This document shows, piece after piece, positions 1 through 8,347 of a stretch of 41,035 nt of DNA (position 1 is the first letter of the stretch; every line of letters starts with the position of its first letter). Made by a program: the position numbers and the translations under genes. Source of the stretch: Betaproteobacteria bacterium (lineage in GTDB: Bacteria > Pseudomonadota > Gammaproteobacteria > Burkholderiales > SG8-41); contig CANKUB010000029.1 in NCBI GenBank assembly GCA_947486575.1, forward strand, positions 1 through 41,035, given 5' to 3'. The notes beneath the pieces are model-generated. The model saw only the letters and a program-made list of their open reading frames with translations. It searched no databases and was not told the DNA's origin.

Positions 1-105
1 CGCCGCCTGCGCCTGCGTCACGCCTCGATTCAACGCGGCAATCACCCGATTGCGAAGTTCGTCTTGTGCTACCGCCGGTATGTGCTTCATGCTTTGTGTC
101 GTCAT
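1..105 (-). CDS. IS630-like transposase, N-terminal fragment (cut by window edge)
   Basis: An open frame starts at ATG 105 on the minus strand and runs off the left edge after 35 codons. It begins MTTQSMKHIPAVAQDELRNR and continues with a helix-turn-helix-like VIAALNRGVTQAQAA segment. That layout, a basic stretch and then an alanine-rich HTH near the N-terminus, resembles the DNA-binding head of IS630/Tc1-type transposases. Only the first helices are visible, so the DDE catalytic domain cannot be checked and the family call is tentative. The AT-rich DNA just upstream (106-160) could hold the element's terminal repeat, but only one end is in view, so no inverted repeat can be confirmed. Confidence 0.45.
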   Translation of the reverse strand, partial: MTTQSMKHIPAVAQDELRNRVIAALNRGVTQAQAA

Positions 106-202
106 GCCCTAACAACGTACTAGGACATGTTTGGTTGACTTGTTAATAATTACAATTTTCATCGAGAATCTCCTTTTCATGCATTGTTTGGCCACAGATT
201 TT

Positions 203-349
203 TCAGCAACGATCACACGGCAGCCGTGGTTTACCGAAGCTGCCGGATGTGCGCTGCTCGCGCAGGGCCAGTACGTAAAACACAAAATAGCCCGCGAACA
301 CCATGCTCGCGATTAACCAACCCCAGTTTTTTGCGATCCATGCGAGCAT
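203..349 (-). CDS. small single-pass membrane protein, 48 aa
   Basis: A 48-codon frame lies 21 bp downstream of the NrsF gene on the same strand. The start at 349 is preceded by GAGG about 8 bases upstream. The product starts MLAWIAKNWGWLIASMVFAG, has one hydrophobic helix at residues 9-29, and ends in a short basic tail with two cysteines (PCDRC). It has no recognisable family. Its position as third gene of the sigma/anti-sigma operon suggests a membrane-associated accessory to that stress-response module, but this is inference from context. It could also be a chance frame, although the good ribosome-binding site and clean helix argue against that. Confidence 0.45.
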   Translation of the reverse strand: MLAWIAKNWGWLIASMVFAGYFVFYVLALREQRTSGSFGKPRLPCDRC

Positions 350-370
350 ATTTGGCCTCGTGTTTGACAA

Positions 371-1012
371 CTACCAGCGCAACAACCAACTGCCAATCAT
401 GCCGCCCGCCAAGGCAGGAATCAGCATGCCAAGCAGATACCAGATGCCGATAAAGGGCGCGGCCAGTTCGGGGCAGTAAAATGAATACGCCAGCGCGCCC
501 AGCGCGCCCGCAAACAAGCCCGATGCCGCGCCCGCCAGCGCAGGGCGCACCGGCGCAAGGGACCGCATGACCCACAGTGCTGCAACGAATGAGGGCGCCG
601 ACAAAAGCGCGATATTGATCGGGCACACTTGCCACGAAACACCCAATATCAGATAGCCGCGTGATTCGGGTGCCGCCATCCCCAGCGCTACGGCCGCCAG
701 CAACCACAGTACGAGCACGGGTACGGCCAGCGCCAGCGGCGCATGCCCCACTCGCATACCCGGACGCGACAGGCGCAGCGCCACGGTGTACGCGCCCACG
801 AGCAACGTCGCGGCAAACGCGAGCTTCGCCCAAAACATGGGCAACAGCGCCGCATCCGCAAGATCGCGCCGCACACCCAGCCACATTACCATCAGCAACA
901 CGGTACCCAGCGTGCCACAGCCCAGTATCATGGCGCTATGCCGCCGAGCCTGTTGCCCATCAACAGCAGACACGCCGTTAGCAAGCAGAGTAATCAGTTG
1001 ATCGGTTTTCAT
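371..1012 (-). CDS. NrsF-type anti-sigma factor (DUF1109), 213 aa
   Basis: Integral membrane protein with about six hydrophobic helices, a short cytoplasmic N-terminus ([20 protein letters not shown]) and the helix pattern of DUF1109/NrsF proteins. NrsF proteins hold a partner ECF sigma factor at the inner membrane and release it on stress. The start codon overlaps the sigma-factor stop (ATGA at 1009-1012), so the two are translationally coupled, as expected for a sigma/anti-sigma pair. Conserved-looking cysteines sit in the loops (VCPIN and FYCPEL); NrsF cysteines are proposed to be involved in sensing. Length is typical for the family. The family call is firm; the inducing signal is not visible from sequence. 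Confidence 0.85.
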   Translation of the reverse strand: MKTDQLITLLANGVSAVDGQQARRHSAMILGCGTLGTVLLMVMWLGVRRDLADAALLPMFWAKLAFAATLLVGAYTVALRLSRPGMRVGHAPLALAVPVLVLWLLAAVALGMAAPESRGYLILGVSWQVCPINIALLSAPSFVAALWVMRSLAPVRPALAGAASGLFAGALGALAYSFYCPELAAPFIGIWYLLGMLIPALAGGMIGSWLLRW

Positions 1013-1584
1013 GATGCGTTGCGAATGAGTAACGCCAGCTTTTTAAGCCCGCGATGCACCGCCACTTTGACCGCAGATTCAGACATGCCCGTCAGTTGCG
1101 CGGCTTCGGCCACAGAGCGCCCTTCCAGCTTGGTATAAATAATCGGCAAACGCTGGCCATCGGACAATTGATCAAGCAACCCCGCAATATCTCGGCGTGC
1201 GTCACCAGCGTCTTGATCCGATGCGGTAAACACCGCCAGTTCGTCATCCAGTGGATCGTGCAGCGCATCACGTTTGGCGCGCCGCCGCAACATATCGATC
1301 ATTTTGTAGCGCGCAATGGCGTACACCCACGCAGTCAGCGGCTGCGCTGCGTCATAGGTGTGGCGCTGGTTGTGTACGGCCAACAACGTCTCTTGCACCA
1401 AATCCTCCACTTCATCCGGCAAGCCGGCGAGTCGCCCGCGCAAAAACGCACGCAGGCGCCCACTCAAATCCTGCAAAAACTGCTGATATGCAGCGCTCTC
1501 TCCAGCCAACCCGCGCAGCAATAGTGCACGCAAGCGGATTTCAGTCCCGTTTACATTGACATCGACATTTGCGTTTACGCTCAC
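1009..1584 (-). CDS. ECF RNA polymerase sigma factor, 191 aa
   Basis: Sigma-70 family factor of the extracytoplasmic-function class. Region 2 is seen at about residues 60-105 ([20 protein letters not shown], then the [20 protein letters not shown] stretch that carries the -10 recognition helix). Region 4 is near residues 140-188 ([18 protein letters not shown], then [18 protein letters not shown], the -35-binding HTH). There is no region 1 or 3, as in other ECF factors. The gene overlaps the NrsF anti-sigma gene by four bases and probably controls its own operon. The start is taken at ATG 1584; the first 12 residues ([10 protein letters not shown]) are low complexity, so a start slightly downstream is possible. 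Confidence 0.92.
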   Translation of the reverse strand: MSVNANVDVNVNGTEIRLRALLLRGLAGESAAYQQFLQDLSGRLRAFLRGRLAGLPDEVEDLVQETLLAVHNQRHTYDAAQPLTAWVYAIARYKMIDMLRRRAKRDALHDPLDDELAVFTASDQDAGDARRDIAGLLDQLSDGQRLPIIYTKLEGRSVAEAAQLTGMSESAVKVAVHRGLKKLALLIRNAS

Positions 1585-1912
1585 GCGGCCTGTGCTCCTA
1601 GTTCGTTCGATTTGGGCAATCGGTTACAGTCAGCGCACGAGCGTTCTGTGCGGGGGGGTATTGCCCTGTAACTTTTCGCCATAGCGCCACGAATTACTTT
1701 CAAATTGCACCTGCTACAAATGCGCGCGTTGCACTAACATGGGGCGAATTCAAATTTCCATTTAAAATCAAATGCTTGCATTTAATGCATTTTGTTTGAC
1801 AATCCGGTGAAAGGTACCACGCCTGGCTTCGACAAAGTAAAATGCGCTTTTCTTACAAGCTTAAGTATTCCCAGCCGCAGGCCAACAATAACAATTCACT
1901 GGAGTTTTATCG
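1585..1912. other. 328-bp divergent intergenic region (sigma operon / arsS)
   Basis: The only gap longer than 300 bases between genes. It must carry promoters for both the leftward sigma operon and the rightward arsenosugar run. Its right half is AT-rich (1740-1800). A TTGACA box is present at 1796-1801, but no matching -10 lies 16-18 bases downstream. A GGAG ribosome-binding site precedes the arsS start. TGTAAC-type words occur on both sides of a C-run near 1655-1675 and could belong to an ECF promoter for the sigma gene, but this is weak. No coding potential or convincing terminator was seen. Confidence 0.5.
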
Positions 1913-2878
1913 ATGCGCGCCACCCTGCCGCTGATGGAAATCAGCGACTTCCCAGCGATACGCCGCACACGGCTCGATACGTTACAAGTCAATCTGGGCT
2001 ACAAGTGCAATCAAAGCTGCCTGCACTGCCACGTTAATGCGGGGCCCACGCGCACCGAGGCGATGAGCCGCGAGACGATGTTTGAAGTGATCGCGTTTTT
2101 GAAGTCGGCAAACATCGCCGTGCTGGATTTAACCGGCGGTGCGCCGGAGTTGAATCCGCATTTCCGCTTACTGGTCAAAGCCGCGCGCGACATTGGCGTG
2201 CGGGTGATAGATCGCTGCAATCTCACCATTCTGCACGAGCCGGGGCAGGAAGACCTTGCCGATTTCCTGCACGATAACGCAGTGGAAATTGTGGCGTCGC
2301 TGCCGTGTTATCTCGAAGATAACGTGGATCGTCAACGCGGCAAGGGCGTGTTTGATTCCAGCGTCCGCGCGCTGCAATTGCTCAACGGCAAAGGTTATGG
2401 CAAACCGGGTTCGCCACTGAAATTGAGCCTCGTTTACAACCCGCAGGGGGCGGTACTGCCGCCTGCGCAAGGCCCGCTAGAAGCCGATTACCGCAAGCAT
2501 CTAAGCGAACACTTCGGCATCACGTTCACAGAACTATTTGTATTGACCAACATGCCGATTCAACGCTTCGGCAGCACGCTGATTTCCAAAGGCCAATTCG
2601 AGCACTACATGGATGTGCTGAAAAACGCCTATCAACCCGCCAATCTGGATTCAGTAATGTGCCGATCACTGCTGTCGGTGGATTGGAAAGGCTACGTTTA
2701 CGATTGCGATTTCAATCAAATGCTCGGCCTGCCGCTGGCGTGGAAAAATAAACCGCGCACGCATTTGCGTGAGCTGATGGGCGCAGATATTGCCAATAAT
2801 CCCATCGTGGTGAAAGACCATTGCTACGGCTGCACGGCGGGGCAAGGTTCGAGTTGCGGTGGTGCATTGGTCAATTAA
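1913..2878 (+). CDS. arsS: arsenosugar biosynthesis radical SAM protein ArsS, 321 aa
   Basis: Radical SAM enzyme with the cluster motif C32-x3-C36-x2-C39 (GYKCNQSCLHCHVNAG) and the glycine-rich LTGGAPEL segment near residue 75. The C-terminal DUF3641 part carries further cysteines at 250, 265, 304, 307 and 315 (MCRSLLSVDWKGYVYDCDFN and CYGCTAGQGSSCGG), probably for an auxiliary cluster. ArsS proteins are proposed to attach the 5'-deoxyadenosyl group of SAM to dimethylarsenite. Some family members carry selenocysteine; here all these positions are ordinary cysteines. The start at 1913 has GGAG upstream. ArsM, the usual methyltransferase partner, is not adjacent or elsewhere in the window. Full length for the family; the call is firm. 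Confidence 0.93.
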   Translation: MRATLPLMEISDFPAIRRTRLDTLQVNLGYKCNQSCLHCHVNAGPTRTEAMSRETMFEVIAFLKSANIAVLDLTGGAPELNPHFRLLVKAARDIGVRVIDRCNLTILHEPGQEDLADFLHDNAVEIVASLPCYLEDNVDRQRGKGVFDSSVRALQLLNGKGYGKPGSPLKLSLVYNPQGAVLPPAQGPLEADYRKHLSEHFGITFTELFVLTNMPIQRFGSTLISKGQFEHYMDVLKNAYQPANLDSVMCRSLLSVDWKGYVYDCDFNQMLGLPLAWKNKPRTHLRELMGADIANNPIVVKDHCYGCTAGQGSSCGGALVN

Positions 2879-2881
2879 ATA

Positions 2882-2906
2882 ATTCAATAAAAACAAATAG
2901 TTACGG
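2882..2906 (+). repeat. dispersed AT-rich repeat, copy 1
   Basis: Fills the short gap between the arsS stop and the symporter start. It contains AATAAAAACAAATAGTTACG, and 23 bases (2882-2904) match copy 5 at 16313-16335 exactly. It replaces the sequence where a ribosome-binding site for the symporter would be expected. Confidence 0.75.
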
Positions 2907-2907
2907 T

Positions 2908-4299
2908 ATGCTCGAATCTTCTTTCGCCTTTGCGTTTTGGGGCTTTCTTTTTTTGTATGGCGGCCTCATGTATGCGCTGACGCCGCGCGCGCATTCGGTC
3001 GCAGGGTTTTTTCGCGGCGAAGATGCGAGCGGCCACGCCGCCAGCGGCTGGGCATTGACTTGCAGCATTTTTATCAGCTGGATATTTGCGAAATCAGTCA
3101 CCAACGCAGCCAACCTTGGCGCGACATACGGTGTCGTCGGCGGCCTGGCCTACGCAACGTATTGGTTGTCGATCCCGGTGGCGGGCATCGTGATTTACTG
3201 GCTGCGCACGCGCCATGGCGCCACCGGCCTGGTGCCGTTTTTAATTGCGCGCTACGGACGTTTCGCCGCCATCGCTTTCATGCTGGCAATTTTGATACGC
3301 CTTTACAACGAAGTGTGGAGCAACACTGCGGTTGTCGGCGCGTACTACGGCAAACCGGGCACGGGTATTTTCATCACGGCGGCACTGTTGTTTACCGCGG
3401 CGGCACTGTGTTACAGCCTGAAAGGCGGGCTGCGCAGCTCTATTGTCACCGACGTCATCCAATCAGTATTGTTTGTGCTGGTGATGCTGGTGGTGCTGTT
3501 TCTGGTGTTACCGCAGCATGGCCCGGCGAAGCTGCTGTCCATAGGAGAGTTTCGTCTCAGTGCCGGTGTTGACCTGCTGTTGGTGGCATTGCTGCAAGTG
3601 ATTTCGTATCCGTTTCACGACCCGGTGCTCACCGATCGCGGCTTTATCACCGAAGAAAAGACCATGCTGCGCGCGATGGTGTGGTCAGGCGTGCTGGGCT
3701 TTATCTGCATATTTGCGTTCAGCCTCGTCGGCGTACACGCCACACTCGAAGGCTTGCCTGGTGGCGACAACATGCCGGGCGAAGTCGCACGCGCATTTGG
3801 CGCGATTCCTTATCTCATGATGACGCTGGTGATGATTTTGGCTGCGGGTTCAACGCTAGACTCAACCTTCGCCTCGGTGTCGAAAGCCGTGGGGCAAGAA
3901 ATTCCATTGCTCGCGGGCCGCACACCCGGCGCGCGCGCCGTACAAATCGGCATGTGGACCATGTTGATATTCGCGCTGCTCGGCAATCTGCCGATGATCG
4001 CGGGAACCGATATTCTGAAAGCCACAACCGTTAGCGGGACGATGGTGATGGGCTTGGCACCGATATTTCTGCTCGCGCCGCTGGTGAAATATTCGCCGTG
4101 GAGTTTCCATCTCGCGTTCTGGCCCGGCGTGATCCTCGGCGTGCTGCTCGCGTTAGACGCAATTCCCGCGTCGTGGGCCATCGGCAACGGTAAATATGCG
4201 CTGCTGCTGGGAACCAATTTCTATGGCCTGATGATCTGCTTTGCGGGATTCCTGCTGCCGCTCCTGTGGCAACGTTGGGCCCATGCAGCCCGGGCGTAG
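2908..4299 (+). CDS. sodium:solute symporter family protein, 463 aa
   Basis: Polytopic membrane protein of the SSS/SLC5 type with about 12 hydrophobic helices. The N-terminal half includes VAGFFRGEDASGHAASGWAL followed by a helix rich in small residues, and a later helix has GSTLDSTFASVSKAVGQE, which resembles the sodium-binding helix of SSS carriers (serine and threonine ligands). The frame is open further upstream, but ATG 2908 (MLESSFAFAFWG) directly precedes the first helix and avoids overlap with arsS, so it is chosen. No clear Shine-Dalgarno is present because the dispersed repeat lies immediately upstream; translation may be coupled to arsS. The substrate is unknown. Its place right after arsS suggests transport of an arsenical or a precursor, which is inference. 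Confidence 0.85.
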   Translation: MLESSFAFAFWGFLFLYGGLMYALTPRAHSVAGFFRGEDASGHAASGWALTCSIFISWIFAKSVTNAANLGATYGVVGGLAYATYWLSIPVAGIVIYWLRTRHGATGLVPFLIARYGRFAAIAFMLAILIRLYNEVWSNTAVVGAYYGKPGTGIFITAALLFTAAALCYSLKGGLRSSIVTDVIQSVLFVLVMLVVLFLVLPQHGPAKLLSIGEFRLSAGVDLLLVALLQVISYPFHDPVLTDRGFITEEKTMLRAMVWSGVLGFICIFAFSLVGVHATLEGLPGGDNMPGEVARAFGAIPYLMMTLVMILAAGSTLDSTFASVSKAVGQEIPLLAGRTPGARAVQIGMWTMLIFALLGNLPMIAGTDILKATTVSGTMVMGLAPIFLLAPLVKYSPWSFHLAFWPGVILGVLLALDAIPASWAIGNGKYALLLGTNFYGLMICFAGFLLPLLWQRWAHAARA

Positions 4300-5257
4300 C
4301 TGCCCGCTGCACTACCGCTACGCGCCTGGCGCTATGGTGCGTGAAGCCGATTTCAATGCTGATACGCTGTATGTCATTGGCGGGCTTTACGGCAACGCGC
4401 CTGCGCTGAAAGCCGTACTGGCACTCGCGCAACGCGAGCGCACCGCAGTGACCCTGGCGTTCAATGGCGACTTCAACTGGTTCAATAGCGACGATGCGGG
4501 CTTTTGCGCGATCAACAACGAAGTGCTGCGCCATCGCGTGCTGCGCGGCAATGTCGAAACCGAAATCGCCAGCGATGATAGCGACGCTGGCTGCGGCTGC
4601 GCTTACCCGGTGCACATCAGCGATGCTGAAGTTGAGCGCTCGAACACGATCGCCACAACGCTGCGCGAAACCGCACGCCGCCATCCGGCGCTGCGCGCAC
4701 AACTGGCTGCGCTGCCGATGAATCTTGTAGCCGCTGTGGGCGGTGTACGTGTGGCAATGGTTCATGGAGATATGGAATCACTGGCAGGCTGGTCGCTGGC
4801 GCAAGATGCACTTGCCATTGAAGAAAATATGAATATTATTAAAAAACAAATAGTTACATCAAAATGCCGCATTCTGGCCAGCAGCCATACGTGCTTGCCG
4901 GTGGCGCTCACGCTCAACACGACACTCGGACATAGCGCCATTTTCAACAACGGCGCGGCGGGCATGCCAAATTTTCGCGGCGAACAATTTGGGATGATCA
5001 CGCGTATCTCCGTGGTGCCAGCGCCGTTCCCGGCGCTTTACGGTACACGTGTCGGTGATCTTCACGCAGACGCCATAGGCGTGCGTTATGATCACGCGCG
5101 CTGGCAGCACGAATTTCTCGCCAATTGGCCTGCGGGCAGTGCCGGGCATGTGTCGTACCATCAAAGAATCACCCAAGGCCCGGCTTACAGCATGGCCGAT
5201 GCCAACCGCCTGAATGTAAGCAATCGCCATACAGTGCGACCAACATCTGTCGCCTGA
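4283..5257 (+). CDS. calcineurin-like phosphoesterase-related protein with degenerate metal site, 324 aa
   Basis: The layout matches metallophosphoesterases but several metal ligands differ. The expected GDxHGN motif reads GGLYGN, the GDxxDRG motif reads NGDFNWFN, GNHE reads GNVE, VHGD is kept (VAMVHGDMESL) and the final GHTH reads SHTC. The start is placed at ATG 4283 (MQPGRSCPLHYRYAP), overlapping the symporter end by 17 bases; an upstream frame exists but lies deep inside the symporter. A copy of the dispersed AT-rich repeat is read in frame at about residues 184-193 (NIIKKQIVTS). It sits in the arsenosugar run and may act on a phosphorylated or nucleotide-like intermediate; that role is inference. 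Confidence 0.7.
   Translation: MQPGRSCPLHYRYAPGAMVREADFNADTLYVIGGLYGNAPALKAVLALAQRERTAVTLAFNGDFNWFNSDDAGFCAINNEVLRHRVLRGNVETEIASDDSDAGCGCAYPVHISDAEVERSNTIATTLRETARRHPALRAQLAALPMNLVAAVGGVRVAMVHGDMESLAGWSLAQDALAIEENMNIIKKQIVTSKCRILASSHTCLPVALTLNTTLGHSAIFNNGAAGMPNFRGEQFGMITRISVVPAPFPALYGTRVGDLHADAIGVRYDHARWQHEFLANWPAGSAGHVSYHQRITQGPAYSMADANRLNVSNRHTVRPTSVA
4838..4858 (+). repeat. dispersed AT-rich repeat, copy 2 (inside a CDS)
   Basis: Twenty bases (4838-4857) identical to 7520-7539, read in frame as I-K-K-Q-I-V-T within the phosphoesterase-like gene. Its base composition is far more AT-rich than the surrounding codons. Confidence 0.7.
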
Positions 5258-5288
5258 GACAGGCTCGAAAACGGTACAGGGAATCGTC

Positions 5289-7499
5289 ATGAAAAAAAGC
5301 AAACTACTGGTGTTCGCCATCATCGCTGCCGCCATCGCGGCATTCTTTATATTCGATTTGAAGCAGTATTTCAGCCTTGACTACTTTAAATCGCAGCGCG
5401 AGCTCATCGATGCCTATGTTGCGAGCAAGCCACTGCAAGCGGGGCTGATCTTCTTCGCCATATACGTAGTAGTCACCGGGCTCTCGCTGCCGGGTGCAGC
5501 CATCATGACCTTAATAGGCGGCGCAGTATTCGGCCTGTTGTGGGGGACGGTTCTGGTGTCGTTTGCCTCCAGCGTGGGCGCAACGCTGGCGTTTCTGGCA
5601 TCGCGCTTTTTGCTGCGTGATTGGGTGCAGGCCAAATTCGGCGACAAACTCAAACCTATCAACGACGGTGTTGCAAAAGAAGGCGCGTTTTATCTGTTTG
5701 CGTTACGGCTGGTGCCCGCCTTTCCGTTTTTCGCCGTCAATTTGTTGATGGGCCTGACCGCCATTAAGACCGTGACGTACTACTGGGTCAGTCAACTTGG
5801 TATGCTGGCAGGAACCATTGTGTTTGTTTACGCGGGCACGCAGTTGGGCGCATTCAAAGTGGGCGCGGGCCTAATTTCCGCGTTTGTGCTGCTCGGCATT
5901 TTCCCGCTGATTGCCAAGAAGTTTCTCGATGCGCTCAAGGCGAAAAAGGTTTACGCCAAATGGCAACGCCCGGCTTCGTACGATCGTAACGTGGTGGTAA
6001 TCGGTGCAGGGTCGGCAGGCTTGGTAACATCGTACATCGCTGCGGCAGTCAAAGCCAAGGTCACGCTGATCGAACGTCACAAGATGGGCGGCGACTGCCT
6101 GAATACCGGCTGTGTGCCGTCGAAAGCGCTGATACGCTCGGCGAAACTGTTGTCACACGTCAAGCGCTCAAAAGAATTCGGCATTCGTTCCGCGAGTGCA
6201 GATTTTGATTTTGCTGAAGTGATGGAGCGCGTGCAAACCGTCATCAAAGAAATCGAGCCGCATGATTCCGTAGCGCGTTATTCCGGCCTGGGCGTCGAGT
6301 GCGTGCAGGGCGAAGCCACCATCGTGTCACCGTGGGCAGTGAAAGTCAAAACCGATGCGGGTGAGAAAACCTTCACCACCAAAAACATCGTCATCGCCAC
6401 CGGCGCGCGGCCTTTTGTGCCGCCGATACCGGGGCTGGCCGAAGCGAACCCGCTGACGTCGGATAACGTGTGGAATCTGCGCAAATTACCCAAGCGCCTG
6501 ATCGTGCTCGGCGGCGGCCCCATCGGCAGCGAACTCACGCAATGCTTCGCGCGCTTTGGCTCTGAAGTAACGCAAGTGGAAATGGCGCCGCGCATACTCA
6601 TACGCGAAGACCCGGAAGTCTCCGATCTGGTGATGAAACGTTTTCAGGCTGAGGGCATCAACGTGCTGGTCAATCACAAGGCCAAGCAGGTGGTGGTTGA
6701 GAATGGCGAAAAATTCCTCGTCGTCGAGAACAACGGCACGGATAAACGCATCGCCTTCGATGAAATTCTCTGCGCTGTCGGCCGCGTCGCCAATCTCACG
6801 GGTTTCGGCCTTGAAGCGCTCGGCATCCCCGCACAGCGCGTGGTTGAAGTGAACGAATACCTCGAAACCATTTATCCGAATATTTTCGCCTGCGGCGACG
6901 TGGCTGGCCCCTATCAATTCACGCATATGGCTGCGCACATGGCGTGGTATTGCGCGGTGAATGCGCTGTTTGGCAATTTGAAGAAATTCAAGGTTGATTA
7001 TTCGGTGGTGCCGTGGTGTACGTTTACCGACCCCGAAGTGGCGCGAGTAGGCATTAACGAGACGGAAGCGAAGGAAAAAAACATTCCGCACGAGGTTTAC
7101 ACCTACGGCATCGACGATCTCGATCGCGCTATCGCCGATGGCGAAGCGCACGGTTTCGTTAAAATCATCACGCCACCCGGCAGCGACAAAATACTCGGCG
7201 TCACCATCGCCGGGGAACACGCCGGCGATTTGCTGGTCGAATACGTTGCGGCGATGAAGCACGGCTTTGGTCTGAATAAAATACTCGGCACCATGCATAT
7301 TTACCCGACGCTGGGCGAAGCCAACAAATACGCGGCAGGCGTGTGGAAAAAGGCGCAGACCACCGAGCAGCAGTTACAGTTTGCCGCAGCATTCAACGAA
7401 TGGCGGCGTGGGTCAGGCGGTGTCGGCGCGGTTGTGAGTGCGGCGTTTGGGTTACTGGGGCAAGGCACGAAAGCTGCGCCGCAAGTAGAACGTCATTAA
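5289..7499 (+). CDS. TVP38/TMEM64 membrane domain fused to class I pyridine nucleotide-disulfide oxidoreductase, 736 aa
   Basis: Two-part protein. Residues 1-215 are a TVP38/TMEM64 (DedA-like) membrane domain with several helices and the core GAAIMTLIGGAVFGLLWGTV. Residues 233-700 are a flavoprotein of the mercuric reductase/lipoamide dehydrogenase class. The FAD-binding motif VVVIGAGSAGLVTSYIAA begins near 235, the redox pair is C270 and C275 in GGDCLNTGCVPSKAL, a second Rossmann motif (IVLGGGPIGSELTQ) lies near 405, FACGDVAGP is the second FAD motif, and a dimerisation domain ends with HIYPTLGEA. It probably moves electrons from NAD(P)H to a thiol or metal(loid) substrate at the membrane. 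A GGGA-type ribosome site precedes ATG 5289. Similar fusions occur elsewhere; the substrate here is unknown. Confidence 0.88.
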   Translation: MKKSKLLVFAIIAAAIAAFFIFDLKQYFSLDYFKSQRELIDAYVASKPLQAGLIFFAIYVVVTGLSLPGAAIMTLIGGAVFGLLWGTVLVSFASSVGATLAFLASRFLLRDWVQAKFGDKLKPINDGVAKEGAFYLFALRLVPAFPFFAVNLLMGLTAIKTVTYYWVSQLGMLAGTIVFVYAGTQLGAFKVGAGLISAFVLLGIFPLIAKKFLDALKAKKVYAKWQRPASYDRNVVVIGAGSAGLVTSYIAAAVKAKVTLIERHKMGGDCLNTGCVPSKALIRSAKLLSHVKRSKEFGIRSASADFDFAEVMERVQTVIKEIEPHDSVARYSGLGVECVQGEATIVSPWAVKVKTDAGEKTFTTKNIVIATGARPFVPPIPGLAEANPLTSDNVWNLRKLPKRLIVLGGGPIGSELTQCFARFGSEVTQVEMAPRILIREDPEVSDLVMKRFQAEGINVLVNHKAKQVVVENGEKFLVVENNGTDKRIAFDEILCAVGRVANLTGFGLEALGIPAQRVVEVNEYLETIYPNIFACGDVAGPYQFTHMAAHMAWYCAVNALFGNLKKFKVDYSVVPWCTFTDPEVARVGINETEAKEKNIPHEVYTYGIDDLDRAIADGEAHGFVKIITPPGSDKILGVTIAGEHAGDLLVEYVAAMKHGFGLNKILGTMHIYPTLGEANKYAAGVWKKAQTTEQQLQFAAAFNEWRRGSGGVGAVVSAAFGLLGQGTKAAPQVERH

Positions 7500-7516
7500 A
7501 CAAGGCGAGGTTAATT

Positions 7517-8329
7517 ATGATTAAAAAACAAATAGTTACGATATTTTTACTGTGGTTGTTCGCAACTGCTTCCGCTTTTGCACAATTCGATCACACCCAT
7601 GCGCAATGGAATACGCTGCTGAAAAAACATGTGGTCTTGGTGGATGGCGGCAAAGCCTCGCAGATGCGCTACGCAGGCATGTCGGCTGACCGCGCCGCGC
7701 TGAAAACGTATCTCGATACGCTGGCCAAAGTGAGCGAAGCTGACTTCAAGGCGTTCAACAAAAACCAGCAACTGGCGTTTTTGATCAACGCCTACAACGC
7801 CAACATGGTGGAAAAAATTCTGCTGCGTTATCCCAATATCAAATCGGTTTGGGATTACGGCAAGCTGATCGGCAATCCGTTCAAGGATAACTTCATTAAC
7901 CTGTTCAGCCGCAAGATGACGCTCGATAATATTGAGCACGACACCATCCGTGCCAAGGGCGTACACGACGATCCGCGCATACACTTTGCGGTGAATTGCG
8001 CATCCATCGGCTGCCCCATGCTGCGCGAAGAGGCGTTTGTCGCAGACCGCATCGATGCGCAACTCGACGAACAGGTCACGCGCTTTCTGTCCGACAAATC
8101 GCGCAACCGCTACAGCGCAACCAGCAATGCGCTCGAAGTCTCGGAGATTTTCAAATGGTATGCCGTCGATTTCACCAGCGGACTGAAAGGCATTAAATCG
8201 CGCGAGCAGTTCTTCGGAAAATACGCGAACCTGCTCACGGATAACGCTGAACATCAAAAGATCGTGCGTGATGGCAAAGCCGAAATCAAGCATCTGGATT
8301 ACAACTGGGGACTGAATGAAGCGCGTTGA
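7517..8329 (+). CDS. exported DUF547 protein, 270 aa
   Basis: A signal peptide spans residues 1-22 (MIKKQIVTIFLLWLFATASA, cleaved near AFA-QF). The mature part is a DUF547 domain with the hallmark stretches NKNQQLAFLINAYNA and DDPRIHFAVNCASIGCPMLR. DUF547 has no established reaction; its conserved cysteine and histidine residues suggest a papain-like fold. The start is ATG 7517 because GAGG lies seven bases upstream and the signal peptide begins there; a longer open frame overlapping the previous gene lacks support. The signal peptide is partly encoded by a copy of the dispersed AT-rich repeat. It lies 17 bp after the oxidoreductase, in one operon. Confidence 0.88.
   Translation: MIKKQIVTIFLLWLFATASAFAQFDHTHAQWNTLLKKHVVLVDGGKASQMRYAGMSADRAALKTYLDTLAKVSEADFKAFNKNQQLAFLINAYNANMVEKILLRYPNIKSVWDYGKLIGNPFKDNFINLFSRKMTLDNIEHDTIRAKGVHDDPRIHFAVNCASIGCPMLREEAFVADRIDAQLDEQVTRFLSDKSRNRYSATSNALEVSEIFKWYAVDFTSGLKGIKSREQFFGKYANLLTDNAEHQKIVRDGKAEIKHLDYNWGLNEAR
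7520..7540 (+). repeat. dispersed AT-rich repeat, copy 3 (encodes part of a signal peptide)
   Basis: Matches copy 2 over 20 bases and begins three bases after the A of the DUF547 start codon. It encodes IKKQIVT, the positively charged head of the signal peptide. Confidence 0.7.
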
Positions 8330-8347
8330 TCGCCGTTTTATCGGTAC

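Noticed and set aside
231-884. 217-codon minus-strand frame overlapping NrsF
   Set aside because: It is out of frame with the clear NrsF membrane protein and is low-complexity, rich in A, G and R, typical of a GC-driven shadow frame.
1796-1824. TTGACA box as a sigma-70 promoter for arsS
   Set aside because: No reasonable -10 sequence occurs at 16-18 bases downstream, so it is not listed as a promoter.
6486-7298. 270-codon minus-strand frame inside the oxidoreductase gene
   Set aside because: Composition and position show it is the antisense shadow of a conserved flavoprotein.
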